Shown here: one piece after another, positions 31,224 to 41,057 of the stretch | Position numbering within the stretch: the stretch's first letter is position 1 | How the letters are laid out: every line of letters starts with the position of its first letter | Assembly (NCBI GenBank): GCA_017429685.1 | Contig: JAFROL010000029.1 | Coordinates: 1 to 64,000 of the forward strand | DNA from: Bacteroidales bacterium | Lineage (GTDB): Bacteria > Bacteroidota > Bacteroidia > Bacteroidales > P3 | DNA length: 64,000 nt | Reading direction: 5' to 3' | Translations under genes and position numbers: made by a program | Notes under the pieces: generated by a model | Databases searched by the model: none | Seen by the model: only the letters and a program-made list of their open reading frames with translations | Told to the model about the DNA's origin: nothing

Positions 31224-34200
31224 ATGAAGAAATCATTATCCTTTATCGTTATGACCCTGATGGGTATGTCGTTGATGGCCAAACCCGTCGACCCGACGGT
31301 GGCTGTCCGTGTGGCGCAGAACTTCGCCGCCACGCAGGTCAAGATGGCCGACAACACAGCGAAGATTGTCTACACCCACCCAATGCCCGAAAGCGGCCAG
31401 CCGGCAATGTATGTCGTCAACGTCGGCCCCAGCGCCTTCGTCATCGTAGCTGCCGACGACATCGCCCACCCCGTGCTGGGCTACAGTATGGCACGTCCCT
31501 GGCCCGTTTTGAACGGAGAACGGGCTGCCGCAGTCCAGCTGCCCTCGCAGGTCTCTGGCTTCCTCGACGATCTCGCATCGCAAATACGAGCAGCTCAACA
31601 GCAAAATATTACCCAAGACCGCGAAACCGCCACCGAATGGCAACAATTGCAGGCTGGCGAACTTTCCGCTTCCAGTTCTCCGCTTTCCGCTCCTGACAGC
31701 GTCGGTCCCCTGCTTACCACCACCTGGGACCAAGGCCAGTACTACAACGCCCTTTGTCCTGAAGATGCCAACGGCCCCGACGGTCACGCCCTCACCGGCT
31801 GTGTAGCCACAGCTATGGCCCAGATCATCAACTACTGGGGCTACCCCATCCACGGTCGCGGCATCCACAGCTACAATCACTTCAACTACGGCACCCTCAC
31901 CGTCAACTACGACAGCGCCACCTACGACTACGCTAATATGCCCTCCGCCCTCACCTCCGCCAGCACCCCACAAGAGGTGCAAGCCGTTGCCCAGCTGATG
32001 CGCGACTGCGGCGTGGCAGCCAATATGGGCTATGGCCCCACAGAAAGTAGCAGCTACGATGTCGATGCCCGTGCCGGTATGATCAATTTCTTCCGCATAA
32101 GCCCTGATGCCAGTTATGCAGAAAAGGCATATTTTACCGATGATGAGTGGAGCAATATGCTCCGCACCGACCTCGGCAACAGCCGTGTGGTGATGTACAG
32201 TGGCCACGGAACAGGCGGCCACACCTTCGTCTGCGATGGCTACAATGCCAACAACTATTACCATTTTAACTTTGGCTGGAGCGGTTACTCCGATGGCTGG
32301 TACGCCACCAGTGCTGTCACTCCGGGCGGAATGGATTTTAACAGCAATCAAAGTGCCATCCTCGGCATCCTACCCGACAGCACCGGAAACGTTATTCTTG
32401 GCCAGATGACCGGCACAAGCACCTTTATCGTTGACGAACCATTGGATTTTTACCATCTGCTTGGGCATAATGCCTACGAGGGAACTAACTATGGAAACAC
32501 TTACGATAGCTATGTTTTCTTTATATCTGCCAATAATTCGAATCAATTAGTGGTAGATATTATTGAATTCGAAGATCAAAACATTACAATAAATGACGGC
32601 CAGGGTACATGGCTTAAAGAACTTCACGGCGGTAGTGAAAATGACTTAAGTCCCGTAGTGTCATTGAACAATGCTCTGAATATTGTTTATTCAGGACTTT
32701 GGTATTATGCAGGATTCAAATTGAATATCAGCCAGGATGAAGGCTGCCGAATGGTATCGAACATCGTCGCCTCTGTCGATACAACGACGGTCTACTTGAT
32801 GTGGACAGAAAACGGCAGTGCTACACAATGGCAGATAGAGTATGGGACAGCAGGGTTTTCGCACGGTAATGGAACAATGGTGACATTGTCATCCAACAAT
32901 GCTACAATTAGCAATTTAGTAAGTTTTGCCCAATATGATTTTTACATTCGTTCTATTTGCGACGATTCTCGGTACGGTATTTGGAACCAGATTACACTTC
33001 TGATAGAAGCTCCTTATTGGCAAGACATAGTAACATTTCAACCTGAAGGATATGTTTTGAACGAAGCAACAAATACGGCAGAAATATCTACAGCAGAAGG
33101 ATTGGCTTGGTGGGCAAAAACAGACAACACAAGGGATGTGCTGCTAAATGCCGATATTGATTTGTCTGGATATAAATGGAGGCCAGTCGAATGCCATAAT
33201 TTCAATGGTAATGGTCACATCGTTTCCAATGCTTATATTGTTGAAAACAATTCATATGTTGGCTTCTTCTCATATTTATTGGGGGAATGTAAAGATTTAG
33301 GACTAACAGACTTATATGTCAAATCGTCAGGAGGTAATACTGGCGGACTTTGCGGACAAATGGGATGGAGTGGCTTGTACTACGGATCTGTAACAAACTG
33401 CTATGTATCGAATGGAACTGTAATTGGTACTGATCATATCGGCGGAATGATAGGATTTGCACAGGAAAGTTTAATTACCAACTGCTACTCAAATGTTACG
33501 GTTGTGGGAAACAGATGGAGTGGACTTATGGTCGGTAAAGCAGAACATCAAACTATAAGAAACTGTTATGCTGCAGGTGATATTACGTTGCGTTCATATT
33601 GTTATTATGCCGGAATTGCCGCATATATTACAACTGGGGAGATTGATCATTGCTATAGTGTCGAATTACCTATGGGTGTTGTTGGATATTCAGGTTCTAC
33701 AATTATTAGCGATACTTCTACTTTTGTTAGAGAAAATGATAATTGGATTTTACACAATCCTGTGTCATTTGATGGTGTGGCGGAAACAGACTTGCTCAAT
33801 GCTCTTAACAAAGGGGTTGAGATGATGAATGACGAAAACTTGAGAGTGTGGACTATTGACAATGCTAATACAAATAATGGCTATCCTGTTTTTGGAAATC
33901 ATTATGCTGTTTTATGCAATAATGTAGATAGCCTTACGGCTGAGAACATCAAAGTAGACAACATTTCTGCTGTTGTTGTCAAATGGAGAGAATCTATCGA
34001 TGCTGCACAATACCAAATAAGGTATGCAAAAAATGGTCTTCCTCTTGATTCAGCTGTAACAGTAATCTCATATCATAGTCCAGACACATTGTTTGGCATA
34101 ACACTTGGGTATGTATATGACATTAGCGTTCGATCCTTATGCGATGACAGCACACATAGTGCTTGGACCACTATTCAAGCAATTATCGATTTACCTTATT

Positions 34201-37200
34201 GGACTGATGTTGTAGTTGAACAGCCATCGGGTTATGTTGAAGATGAAGATGGTAATGTCGAGATATCTTCTGCTGAAGGCTTGGCTTGGTTGTCAGTATT
34301 ATGCAATGGCCTACACGGACAAGAAGCCAGGACATTCGAGAACAAACTGATAACATTAACCGAAGACATCTCATTAGCTGGTTATCGATGGAGGCCGATT
34401 GGAGAAAACAAGAGACCAGACTGGCGTTATTTCGCTGGATCTTTTGATGGAAACAATCACAGTATTAGCGATATACACATACTTGATTCACGTTCTTACT
34501 ATGGGTTATTCGGTTTGATATCTGGTTGGGAAGGTAGCTACATTAAAAATGTAAATATGATTGGTGGCTCCATTTCTAGTATTTGGGGCAGCAGTGGTGA
34601 TTATGAGGGATATTCCACCAACCAAGCTTGTATTGGTGGTTTGGCAGGAAGCATAAATCATATAGGCGAAGTTTCTAATTGTCACTCTTCTGTGACAGTG
34701 TTTGGACTTGGTGCTGTAGGATCATTAATCGGTCAGGCGTTCATTCAAAACGGTTCTATGAACATATATAACTGCTCTGCAACAGGAGTAGTGTACGGAA
34801 GGGAATCTTGCGGGGGATTAATAGGGGAATGTTATGGAACTATAACTGTAAAGAATAGTTATGCCACAGGTGATGTACGTCTATCCCCTGGTGGTATCAA
34901 TGCTTGGTATAGGGGTGGCTTAATTGGTAATTTCCAGTGTAATGTAAGCGCTTTTAATTGTTATGCTACAGGTTTTGTAGAAATAGAAAATACATTAGAT
35001 TACGGTAAAGTGATAGGTTCGGCTTATATGAACCCTCATTTACACTACATATACGGGTATGCTGATTCTAATCCAGGAATGGGATTATTTGGTGGATATT
35101 GTGAAGATGTTTCAGACACAACACAGTTCCATCATAATGGTAATACAAATACCTTAACAACGCCTATTGCATTAAACGACGAAACCTATACAGATTTAAC
35201 AAATGCGTTGAATGCTTGGGTATCATTTATGAATGATCCAAAACTACTAACTTGGGCTATAGACAGTGTCACTGGTTATCCTATCTTTAGTAACACTTTC
35301 GAACCTTCCTGTTATAATCCGACAGAGTTGACGATTTCAAATGCTACATTAATGGGTGACACCATCATTCGAACAGAATTGTCTTGGTCGCAGGTTGGTG
35401 AGCCTAATCATTGGGAAGTGTTGTATGTTGCTTCTCGACACAGCATAGATTCTGGCACTATTGTTTCAGTTTATAGCAATCCCTGTGTTTTGACAAACAT
35501 TCCTGTAGGATATCCCTTGGATTTCTATGTACGTGCTATATGTGATACAACAGATAATAGCGGATGGAGTTCGCTTGTTACTTACATCCCTGACAAATTG
35601 CGTTGGACAGAAATTGTAACTTCACAGCCTGAAGGCTATCAAGAAGATGCCGATGGAAGAATATATATATCTTCAGCTGAAGGTCTGGCTTGGCTGTCGA
35701 GTGTTTCAAACAACCTTAATGGAGCATCAAATAACCTATATAATAAGAATGTTTTTTTAACAGGTAATGTTGATATGAGTGCTTACAGATGGACTCCTAT
35801 CAATTCTCAATATCTGTATTTTGACGGTATGTTTCATTCTATAAATGGAATTTATTGCAATGAGTTACAAAGGTCAGTGGGTTTTATTGGTGGAGCGTTT
35901 GGCGGAGTAATCAAAAATGTCTGCATTTCAAATTGTTCGATAAAAGGGCTTACTGAAGCAGGAGGATTGGCTGGCTATAGTGAACATACACAAATATCAA
36001 ATTGTCTTGTATCAGGTAATATCAGTGCAATTATGTCAGTCGGTGGATTCGTCGGGCATTCAAATTACAGTTCTATGATAAATTCCTGTTTCGTCGGTAA
36101 TATTGAAGCAAGGAGTGATATTGTGTACGAAGATGCTACAAGAGGTTATATAGGAGGTTTTTTGTCCGGTTCCTTTCAAGACACATTAATCAACAACTAT
36201 GTAGTGTCTGAGGTGCCAAATGAATTGTATTCTGCAATTATAATAGAATCAGCGGTTTCTTCTGTTATTTCAAATAATTATTGCAAGAATTATCCAACGA
36301 ATATTCCCTTGGTACCCTATGATTATACAAATATATCTTCTTTCTCTGGCAACGGGAACACTTGGACTCTTAACACACCATCCTATATTAATGGTGCTTT
36401 TCGTACCGACTTGGTGGATGCCCTCAATGCGTGGGTAGACGAGAATAATACTGATGGGCAATATTTCCATTGGCGAACGGACACAGCAAACATCAATGGA
36501 GGCTACCCGGTATTTGAAGTACCACCCTGCCTGTATGTGCCGAGGACATTCATAGAACCATCTATCACTGCTTGTGACAGCTATACTTTTAATGGTGTTA
36601 CATACACTGAAAGTGTATCAATCAACGATACTCTACAGACTGTCAATGGTTGTGACAGTATTGTTTCGCAATTAATTCTGATTAATCATCCTGTACAGTC
36701 ATTCGAAAATGTTAATGTCTGCGAAGGCGAAAGCTACACCTTCAATGGCAGGACACTGACGGAGACAAACTGGTATTACGATACCATCATTAACGGTGCC
36801 GCCAACGGCTGCGACAGTATTGTAAGCCTCTGGCTTGAGGTGCAGAACCCGACCTCTTGGCACAATGCACGTATCTGCGAAGGCCAGAGCTATACTTTTA
36901 ATGGCAGGACACTGACGGAAACAAACTGGTATTACGATACCATCATTAACGGTGCCACAAACGGCTGCGACAGTATTGTTAGTTTATGGCTGGAGGTACA
37001 GAACAACTATTCGTATCCACGTGCTGAAATATGCCAGGGAGAGAGCTATTCGTTTGCTGGGCAAATGCTGACAGAGTCAGGAACTTATTTCGACACACTG
37101 ACGAACATATCGGCCAACGGCTGCGATAGCATTGTGCAGCTGAGTTTCACTGTGCATCCTACCAACAACCAGCACGACACTGTTTATTTGCCAGCAAACT

Positions 37201-39608
37201 CGCTACCTTATCTCTATTCGTATCAAGATTGGACGCAAGAGGTTGATGATTTCAGTGTTACGATGAACAGCAATACTCAGATTGTTGACACTCGCGTCAA
37301 TCCGTCGGGTACCATCTACGACAACGGAGGCCCCAACGGCAACTATTCTGACTATTCCGACGGAACAATCATACTCACAGCCGATGAGGGTGAGACAATA
37401 AAACTTAGTGGAAACTACCAATTGGAAGGATGTTGCGACTATATTGCTGTTTATGACGGATATGGCACAAGTGGAAATTGCTTGCTATATACCTGTGGCG
37501 GCGGTAGCGTCAACGTCCAAACCAGTACTGGATATCTTACCATACGGTTTACTTCCGACGGCAGTGTCAACTACGACGGATTTGCGTTGCAGTGGAACAC
37601 ACGGCATACGATTGATACGCTGTTGACCGCAACGGGCGACTATTCCTTCGAGGCGCACACTTCATACGGTTGCGACAACACCTTCAACCTGCACCTTGAA
37701 CAACGTACAGCCTACAGTCGAACCGACAGTATGACCGTCTGCTCTAACAACTTGCCTTACACATACGCAGATACGCTGATTGCTGATGCCGGCACGTACA
37801 CATTCGCATACCTTGACCGCTACGGCATAGACAGCACGGTAACGTTGCATTTGACTATCAACCACAGCACGACTGGCGACACCACGGTGGTGGCTTGCGA
37901 CAGCTTCACGTGGTGGAACACGAATTACACGAATAGCACGAATGATGCAACGCATACGTTGACCAACGCCGCCGGCTGCGACAGTACGGTTACGTTGCAT
38001 CTGACTGTCAACAATCCTGTCCATACGGCGACAACCGAGGTGACTTGCGAGAGCTACACTTGGAACGGCACAGCATACGCCGTCAGCGGCGACTACGCTT
38101 ACAGCCACCTTGACAACAACGGCTGCACGCAGGTCGATACGTTGCATTTGACTATCAACAATCCTGTCCATACGGCGACTACCGAAATGGCTTGCGAAAC
38201 CTACACTTGGAACGGAACGGCATACACCGTCAGCGGCGATTATAGCTACGTCCACGCGGACAACAACGGCTGCACGCAAGTCGATACGCTGCATTTGACT
38301 ATCAACAATCCTGTCCATACGGCGACAACCGAAGTGGCTTGCGAAACTTACACTTGGAACGGAATGGCATACACCGTCAGTGGCTACTACACTTACAGCC
38401 ATCTTGACAACAACGGCTGCACGCAGGTCGATACGTTGCATTTGACAATCAACAATCCGGTCCATACGGCGACAACCGAAGTGGCTTGCGAAACCTACAC
38501 TTGGAACGGCACAGCATACACCGTCAGCGGCGACTACACTTACAGCCACCTTGACAACAACGGCTGCACGCAGGTCGATACGTTGCATTTGACTATCAAC
38601 AATCCTATACATACAGCAACTACCGAGGTGACTTGCGAGAGCTACACTTGGAACGGAACGGCATACACCGTCAGCGGCGATTATAACTACGTCCACGCGG
38701 ACAACAACGGCTGCACGCAAGTCGATACGTTGCATTTGACTGTCAACAATCCTGCCCATACAGCGACAACCGAAGCGGCTTGCGAAACCTACACTTGGAA
38801 CGGAACGGCATACACAGTCAGCGGCGATTACACCTACGGCCACGCGGACAACAACGGCTGCACGCAGGTTGACACACTGCACTTAACCGTCAACCACAGT
38901 ACCACTGGTGACACTGTGGCGGTGGCGTGCGACAGCTTCACTTGGTGGAACACGAATTACACGAATAGCACGAATGAGGCAACGCATACGCTGACTAATG
39001 CTGCGGGCTGCGATAGCACGGTTACGCTGCATCTGACTATCAACCACAGCACGACGGGTGTCGATGTCCAGACTGCTTGCGACAGCTACACTTGGATTGA
39101 TGGCAACACCTACACCGAGAGCAATTTCAATTCTCAGTTCTCAATACTCAATTCTCTCGGCTGCGATAGCACGATTACGCTCAATCTGACTATCAACCAC
39201 AGCGTAACGTTCTACGACACGCTGACCATTGGCTCGAACGAGCTGCCTTACGACTACTATGGCAACAGCATCGACGGCCAGGGCAACTTTACCTTCGAGG
39301 GGACGACTTCGGAAGATTGCGACAGCACGACGCACCTGTTCGTCATTGTCAACCAGGTGGGCATCGGCGATGTCCAGACGGCTGACGGAATCACGCTCTT
39401 CCCCAACCCGACCCGCGGAACGGTGACCGTCAGCGGCAACGGGCTCGAAAGGGTAGAGGTGATGGATGTCGTGGGACGCACTATGCTCGTTGTCGAATGC
39501 CAGCGTGACAGCGAAATAATCGACCTTTCCGAGTTGCCGCAAGGCGCCTACGTGGTTCGCATCATTGCCGAAAACGGTACAGCCGTTCGAAGGGTGGTGA
39601 AGAGGTAA
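31224..39608 (+). CDS. Giant secreted C10 (streptopain-like) protease/adhesin with T9SS sorting domain
   Basis: The protein has 2794 residues. Signal peptide at 1-19; Spi-type propeptide about 20-125; C10 cysteine protease about 160-390 with catalytic Cys193 (TGCVATAMAQ) and His333 (GGHTFVCDGYN). Next come three blocks of fibronectin-III-like plus GLUG-type repeats (IGGLAGS, GGLIGECYG, GGFVGHS) to about residue 1770. SYTFNG/CDSIV repeats and a CUB-like segment (DYIAVYDGYGTSGN, about 2070-2090) follow. Then come six 49-residue repeats (about 2263-2555) between two HSTTGD-type repeats. The T9SS type A domain (about 2718-2794) begins ITLFPNPTRG. It is exported by T9SS and anchored at the surface; it probably degrades and binds host or diet protein. 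Confidence 0.9.
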   Translation: MKKSLSFIVMTLMGMSLMAKPVDPTVAVRVAQNFAATQVKMADNTAKIVYTHPMPESGQPAMYVVNVGPSAFVIVAADDIAHPVLGYSMARPWPVLNGERAAAVQLPSQVSGFLDDLASQIRAAQQQNITQDRETATEWQQLQAGELSASSSPLSAPDSVGPLLTTTWDQGQYYNALCPEDANGPDGHALTGCVATAMAQIINYWGYPIHGRGIHSYNHFNYGTLTVNYDSATYDYANMPSALTSASTPQEVQAVAQLMRDCGVAANMGYGPTESSSYDVDARAGMINFFRISPDASYAEKAYFTDDEWSNMLRTDLGNSRVVMYSGHGTGGHTFVCDGYNANNYYHFNFGWSGYSDGWYATSAVTPGGMDFNSNQSAILGILPDSTGNVILGQMTGTSTFIVDEPLDFYHLLGHNAYEGTNYGNTYDSYVFFISANNSNQLVVDIIEFEDQNITINDGQGTWLKELHGGSENDLSPVVSLNNALNIVYSGLWYYAGFKLNISQDEGCRMVSNIVASVDTTTVYLMWTENGSATQWQIEYGTAGFSHGNGTMVTLSSNNATISNLVSFAQYDFYIRSICDDSRYGIWNQITLLIEAPYWQDIVTFQPEGYVLNEATNTAEISTAEGLAWWAKTDNTRDVLLNADIDLSGYKWRPVECHNFNGNGHIVSNAYIVENNSYVGFFSYLLGECKDLGLTDLYVKSSGGNTGGLCGQMGWSGLYYGSVTNCYVSNGTVIGTDHIGGMIGFAQESLITNCYSNVTVVGNRWSGLMVGKAEHQTIRNCYAAGDITLRSYCYYAGIAAYITTGEIDHCYSVELPMGVVGYSGSTIISDTSTFVRENDNWILHNPVSFDGVAETDLLNALNKGVEMMNDENLRVWTIDNANTNNGYPVFGNHYAVLCNNVDSLTAENIKVDNISAVVVKWRESIDAAQYQIRYAKNGLPLDSAVTVISYHSPDTLFGITLGYVYDISVRSLCDDSTHSAWTTIQAIIDLPYWTDVVVEQPSGYVEDEDGNVEISSAEGLAWLSVLCNGLHGQEARTFENKLITLTEDISLAGYRWRPIGENKRPDWRYFAGSFDGNNHSISDIHILDSRSYYGLFGLISGWEGSYIKNVNMIGGSISSIWGSSGDYEGYSTNQACIGGLAGSINHIGEVSNCHSSVTVFGLGAVGSLIGQAFIQNGSMNIYNCSATGVVYGRESCGGLIGECYGTITVKNSYATGDVRLSPGGINAWYRGGLIGNFQCNVSAFNCYATGFVEIENTLDYGKVIGSAYMNPHLHYIYGYADSNPGMGLFGGYCEDVSDTTQFHHNGNTNTLTTPIALNDETYTDLTNALNAWVSFMNDPKLLTWAIDSVTGYPIFSNTFEPSCYNPTELTISNATLMGDTIIRTELSWSQVGEPNHWEVLYVASRHSIDSGTIVSVYSNPCVLTNIPVGYPLDFYVRAICDTTDNSGWSSLVTYIPDKLRWTEIVTSQPEGYQEDADGRIYISSAEGLAWLSSVSNNLNGASNNLYNKNVFLTGNVDMSAYRWTPINSQYLYFDGMFHSINGIYCNELQRSVGFIGGAFGGVIKNVCISNCSIKGLTEAGGLAGYSEHTQISNCLVSGNISAIMSVGGFVGHSNYSSMINSCFVGNIEARSDIVYEDATRGYIGGFLSGSFQDTLINNYVVSEVPNELYSAIIIESAVSSVISNNYCKNYPTNIPLVPYDYTNISSFSGNGNTWTLNTPSYINGAFRTDLVDALNAWVDENNTDGQYFHWRTDTANINGGYPVFEVPPCLYVPRTFIEPSITACDSYTFNGVTYTESVSINDTLQTVNGCDSIVSQLILINHPVQSFENVNVCEGESYTFNGRTLTETNWYYDTIINGAANGCDSIVSLWLEVQNPTSWHNARICEGQSYTFNGRTLTETNWYYDTIINGATNGCDSIVSLWLEVQNNYSYPRAEICQGESYSFAGQMLTESGTYFDTLTNISANGCDSIVQLSFTVHPTNNQHDTVYLPANSLPYLYSYQDWTQEVDDFSVTMNSNTQIVDTRVNPSGTIYDNGGPNGNYSDYSDGTIILTADEGETIKLSGNYQLEGCCDYIAVYDGYGTSGNCLLYTCGGGSVNVQTSTGYLTIRFTSDGSVNYDGFALQWNTRHTIDTLLTATGDYSFEAHTSYGCDNTFNLHLEQRTAYSRTDSMTVCSNNLPYTYADTLIADAGTYTFAYLDRYGIDSTVTLHLTINHSTTGDTTVVACDSFTWWNTNYTNSTNDATHTLTNAAGCDSTVTLHLTVNNPVHTATTEVTCESYTWNGTAYAVSGDYAYSHLDNNGCTQVDTLHLTINNPVHTATTEMACETYTWNGTAYTVSGDYSYVHADNNGCTQVDTLHLTINNPVHTATTEVACETYTWNGMAYTVSGYYTYSHLDNNGCTQVDTLHLTINNPVHTATTEVACETYTWNGTAYTVSGDYTYSHLDNNGCTQVDTLHLTINNPIHTATTEVTCESYTWNGTAYTVSGDYNYVHADNNGCTQVDTLHLTVNNPAHTATTEAACETYTWNGTAYTVSGDYTYGHADNNGCTQVDTLHLTVNHSTTGDTVAVACDSFTWWNTNYTNSTNEATHTLTNAAGCDSTVTLHLTINHSTTGVDVQTACDSYTWIDGNTYTESNFNSQFSILNSLGCDSTITLNLTINHSVTFYDTLTIGSNELPYDYYGNSIDGQGNFTFEGTTSEDCDSTTHLFVIVNQVGIGDVQTADGITLFPNPTRGTVTVSGNGLERVEVMDVVGRTMLVVECQRDSEIIDLSELPQGAYVVRIIAENGTAVRRVVKR
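38008..38889. repeat. Six 147-bp coding tandem repeats
   Basis: Units start at about 38008, 38155, 38302, 38449, 38596 and 38743. Each encodes NNPVHTATTEVACETYTWNG, then TAYTVSGDYTYSHLDNNGC and TQVDTLHLTI, with S/T, L/A and D/Y changes. The DNA is nearly identical between units, including silent sites, indicating recent amplification or gene conversion. Confidence 0.92.
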
Positions 39609-39627
39609 GACCGCAAAACTTTTTTAC

Positions 39628-39656
39628 AAAAAATCCCGATTTGTTCGGGATTTTTT
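39628..39656 (+). terminator. Terminator after the giant protease
   Basis: AAAAAATCCCGA and TCGGGATTTTTT around TTTGT; its T-run abuts the next promoter. Confidence 0.9.
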
Positions 39657-39657
39657 G

Positions 39658-39665
39658 TATCTTTG
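39658..39665 (+). promoter_or_regulatory. Promoter TATCTTTG for the barrel gene
   Basis: The -7 box begins two bases after the terminator T-run; the T-run lies in the spacer. Confidence 0.7.
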
Positions 39666-39740
39666 TAGTTCGATATGTTGGGCTAAAAATAGTCCAATGA
39701 ATTGTTTGTTAATAATATAAAGAATAAATAACAATCTAAT

Positions 39741-40538
39741 ATGAAGAAGATATTAACCCTGTTGGCTTTTGCCGTTCTGCTGCAATTACCTGCAAAGGCT
39801 CAGTTTGTTGATTACGGCGTCCGCCTCGGCAACGGCGCTTCGTATGTCGCCGACGACCTGCTGACGCATACGCCTATCCTCGGTTTCAGCATCGGCGGCT
39901 ATGTCGACTATATGTTCACCGAGTGGAAAAATCCTTGGGCCGAGAACATCTACCTTCAGACTGGCCTCAACATCACGCGCCGCGGAACCAACTTCCAGCA
40001 GGTCTTTGTCAATATGCTGTCCATCCGTCAGGGTTACTTCCACAACTGGTACGCACAAATTCCTGTCATCGCGGGATTTAAATATGAAATTCCGCAGCTG
40101 CCTGCTGGCAATTACGTCAACTTCTTCCTCGGCCCCACGGCCAGTGTGGGTCTTTTCGGTAAGTTGTGGGACCGTCAGGTGACTCCCGGTATGCCGCAGG
40201 CTTCGAACAACTACGATACATTTGTCACTGGCACGAAGGACGACCGCAGCTCGTTCAAGAACCTGCGCCGCTTCGACGTGGGACTCGTGCTCGGTGTCGG
40301 CTACCAGTGGCACAATTTCACCTTCGACTTCTATATGGACCACGGCTTCATCGCCCTGATGAACAAGGACGATGTGCTGGCACCGTTCGACCAGACGCAA
40401 AACAACCAGAACGGCAATGGTCAAAACGGCCAGAACACCCAGAACAACAACACCAAACCCAAAGACCGCAACGCCTACACTGGAACTAACAACTCTTTTA
40501 TGATTGCCGTCGGTTACCAGCTGCCGATACACAGATAG
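39741..40538 (+). CDS. Outer-membrane beta-barrel protein (PorT-type family)
   Basis: The protein has 265 residues with signal peptide MKKILTLLAFAVLLQLPAKAQ. Strands such as YGVRLGNGASYV, LGFSIGGYVDYMF, IYLQTGLNITRRG, WYAQIPVIAGFKYEI and FDVGLVLGVGYQWHNF, ending FMIAVGYQLPI, fit the PF13568-type barrel. The element QIPVIAGFKYEI (L/I-P-(L/V)-x-x-K) is typical of the family. A Gln/Asn-rich low-complexity loop lies at about 222-240. It follows the giant protease but has its own promoter. A link to T9SS is possible but not shown. Confidence 0.82.
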   Translation: MKKILTLLAFAVLLQLPAKAQFVDYGVRLGNGASYVADDLLTHTPILGFSIGGYVDYMFTEWKNPWAENIYLQTGLNITRRGTNFQQVFVNMLSIRQGYFHNWYAQIPVIAGFKYEIPQLPAGNYVNFFLGPTASVGLFGKLWDRQVTPGMPQASNNYDTFVTGTKDDRSSFKNLRRFDVGLVLGVGYQWHNFTFDFYMDHGFIALMNKDDVLAPFDQTQNNQNGNGQNGQNTQNNNTKPKDRNAYTGTNNSFMIAVGYQLPIHR

Positions 40539-40999
40539 TTGATTGTTTAAGGGAAGTTAAGGGAAGTTAAAGGGAAGTTAAGGAACAATACGAATTAATG
40601 TGTTAATGCGTTAGTGGCTGACGCGTCAATATTGTTTCCGTTTTTTGTATTTACCAGTTTGTTACAGCGTTAACACTAACACAATAACACAATCTTTTTG
40701 TCCCGCAGAAAGCGCGGAGAACGCAGAAAACTATTAGTTTTGGCCATTCGCGGCCATTCACGTTTAAAAGAATATAATTTTATGGCTAATTCATAGCCAT
40801 TTATGATAATTTATGATTAAAAAATATCCTATGGTTTTTAGTGTTAAAGAGTAAATGTTTTGGTCTTCCCGCCGAAGGCGGAATTAATTTACAAGATTTA
40901 CAAGATTTCGCTCGCTCTTGCGAGCAGGAGTATCGTTGACGAAAGCATCCATCGGGATGAACTGACACCCTCGCGGTCGCATCGTGCGGCTACCTCCAA
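40539..40999. repeat. Repeat-filled intergenic region
   Basis: No gene. In order: GGGAAGTTAA units (40552-40585); an inverse copy of the CACATTAA-type repeat (about 40592-40612) and a related one at about 40670-40690; GCGGAGAACGCAGAAA; short inverted TGGCTAATTCATAGCCA (about 40782-40798); and a REP-like copy with CCGCCGAAGGCGG and GCTCTTGCGAGC (40866-40930). These families recur elsewhere in the window. Confidence 0.75.
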
Positions 41000-41033
41000 A
41001 AAGAAAGCGGGCCGGAACACTGTCCCAGCCCGC
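41000..41033 (-). terminator. Terminator after the Skp-like gene
   Basis: On the reverse strand GCGGGC...GCCCGC with inner pairs, followed by TTTCTTTTT. Confidence 0.75.
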
Positions 41034-41057
41034 CGTTTTTCGCTAAAGCCTGTGTGA

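Noticed and set aside
37662..38882. 406-codon reverse frame opposite the 49-residue repeats
   Set aside because: Its repeats mirror the sense repeats; it has no signal, promoter or known motif.
40860..41057. 65-codon forward frame
   Set aside because: It translates a REP-like element and a terminator.
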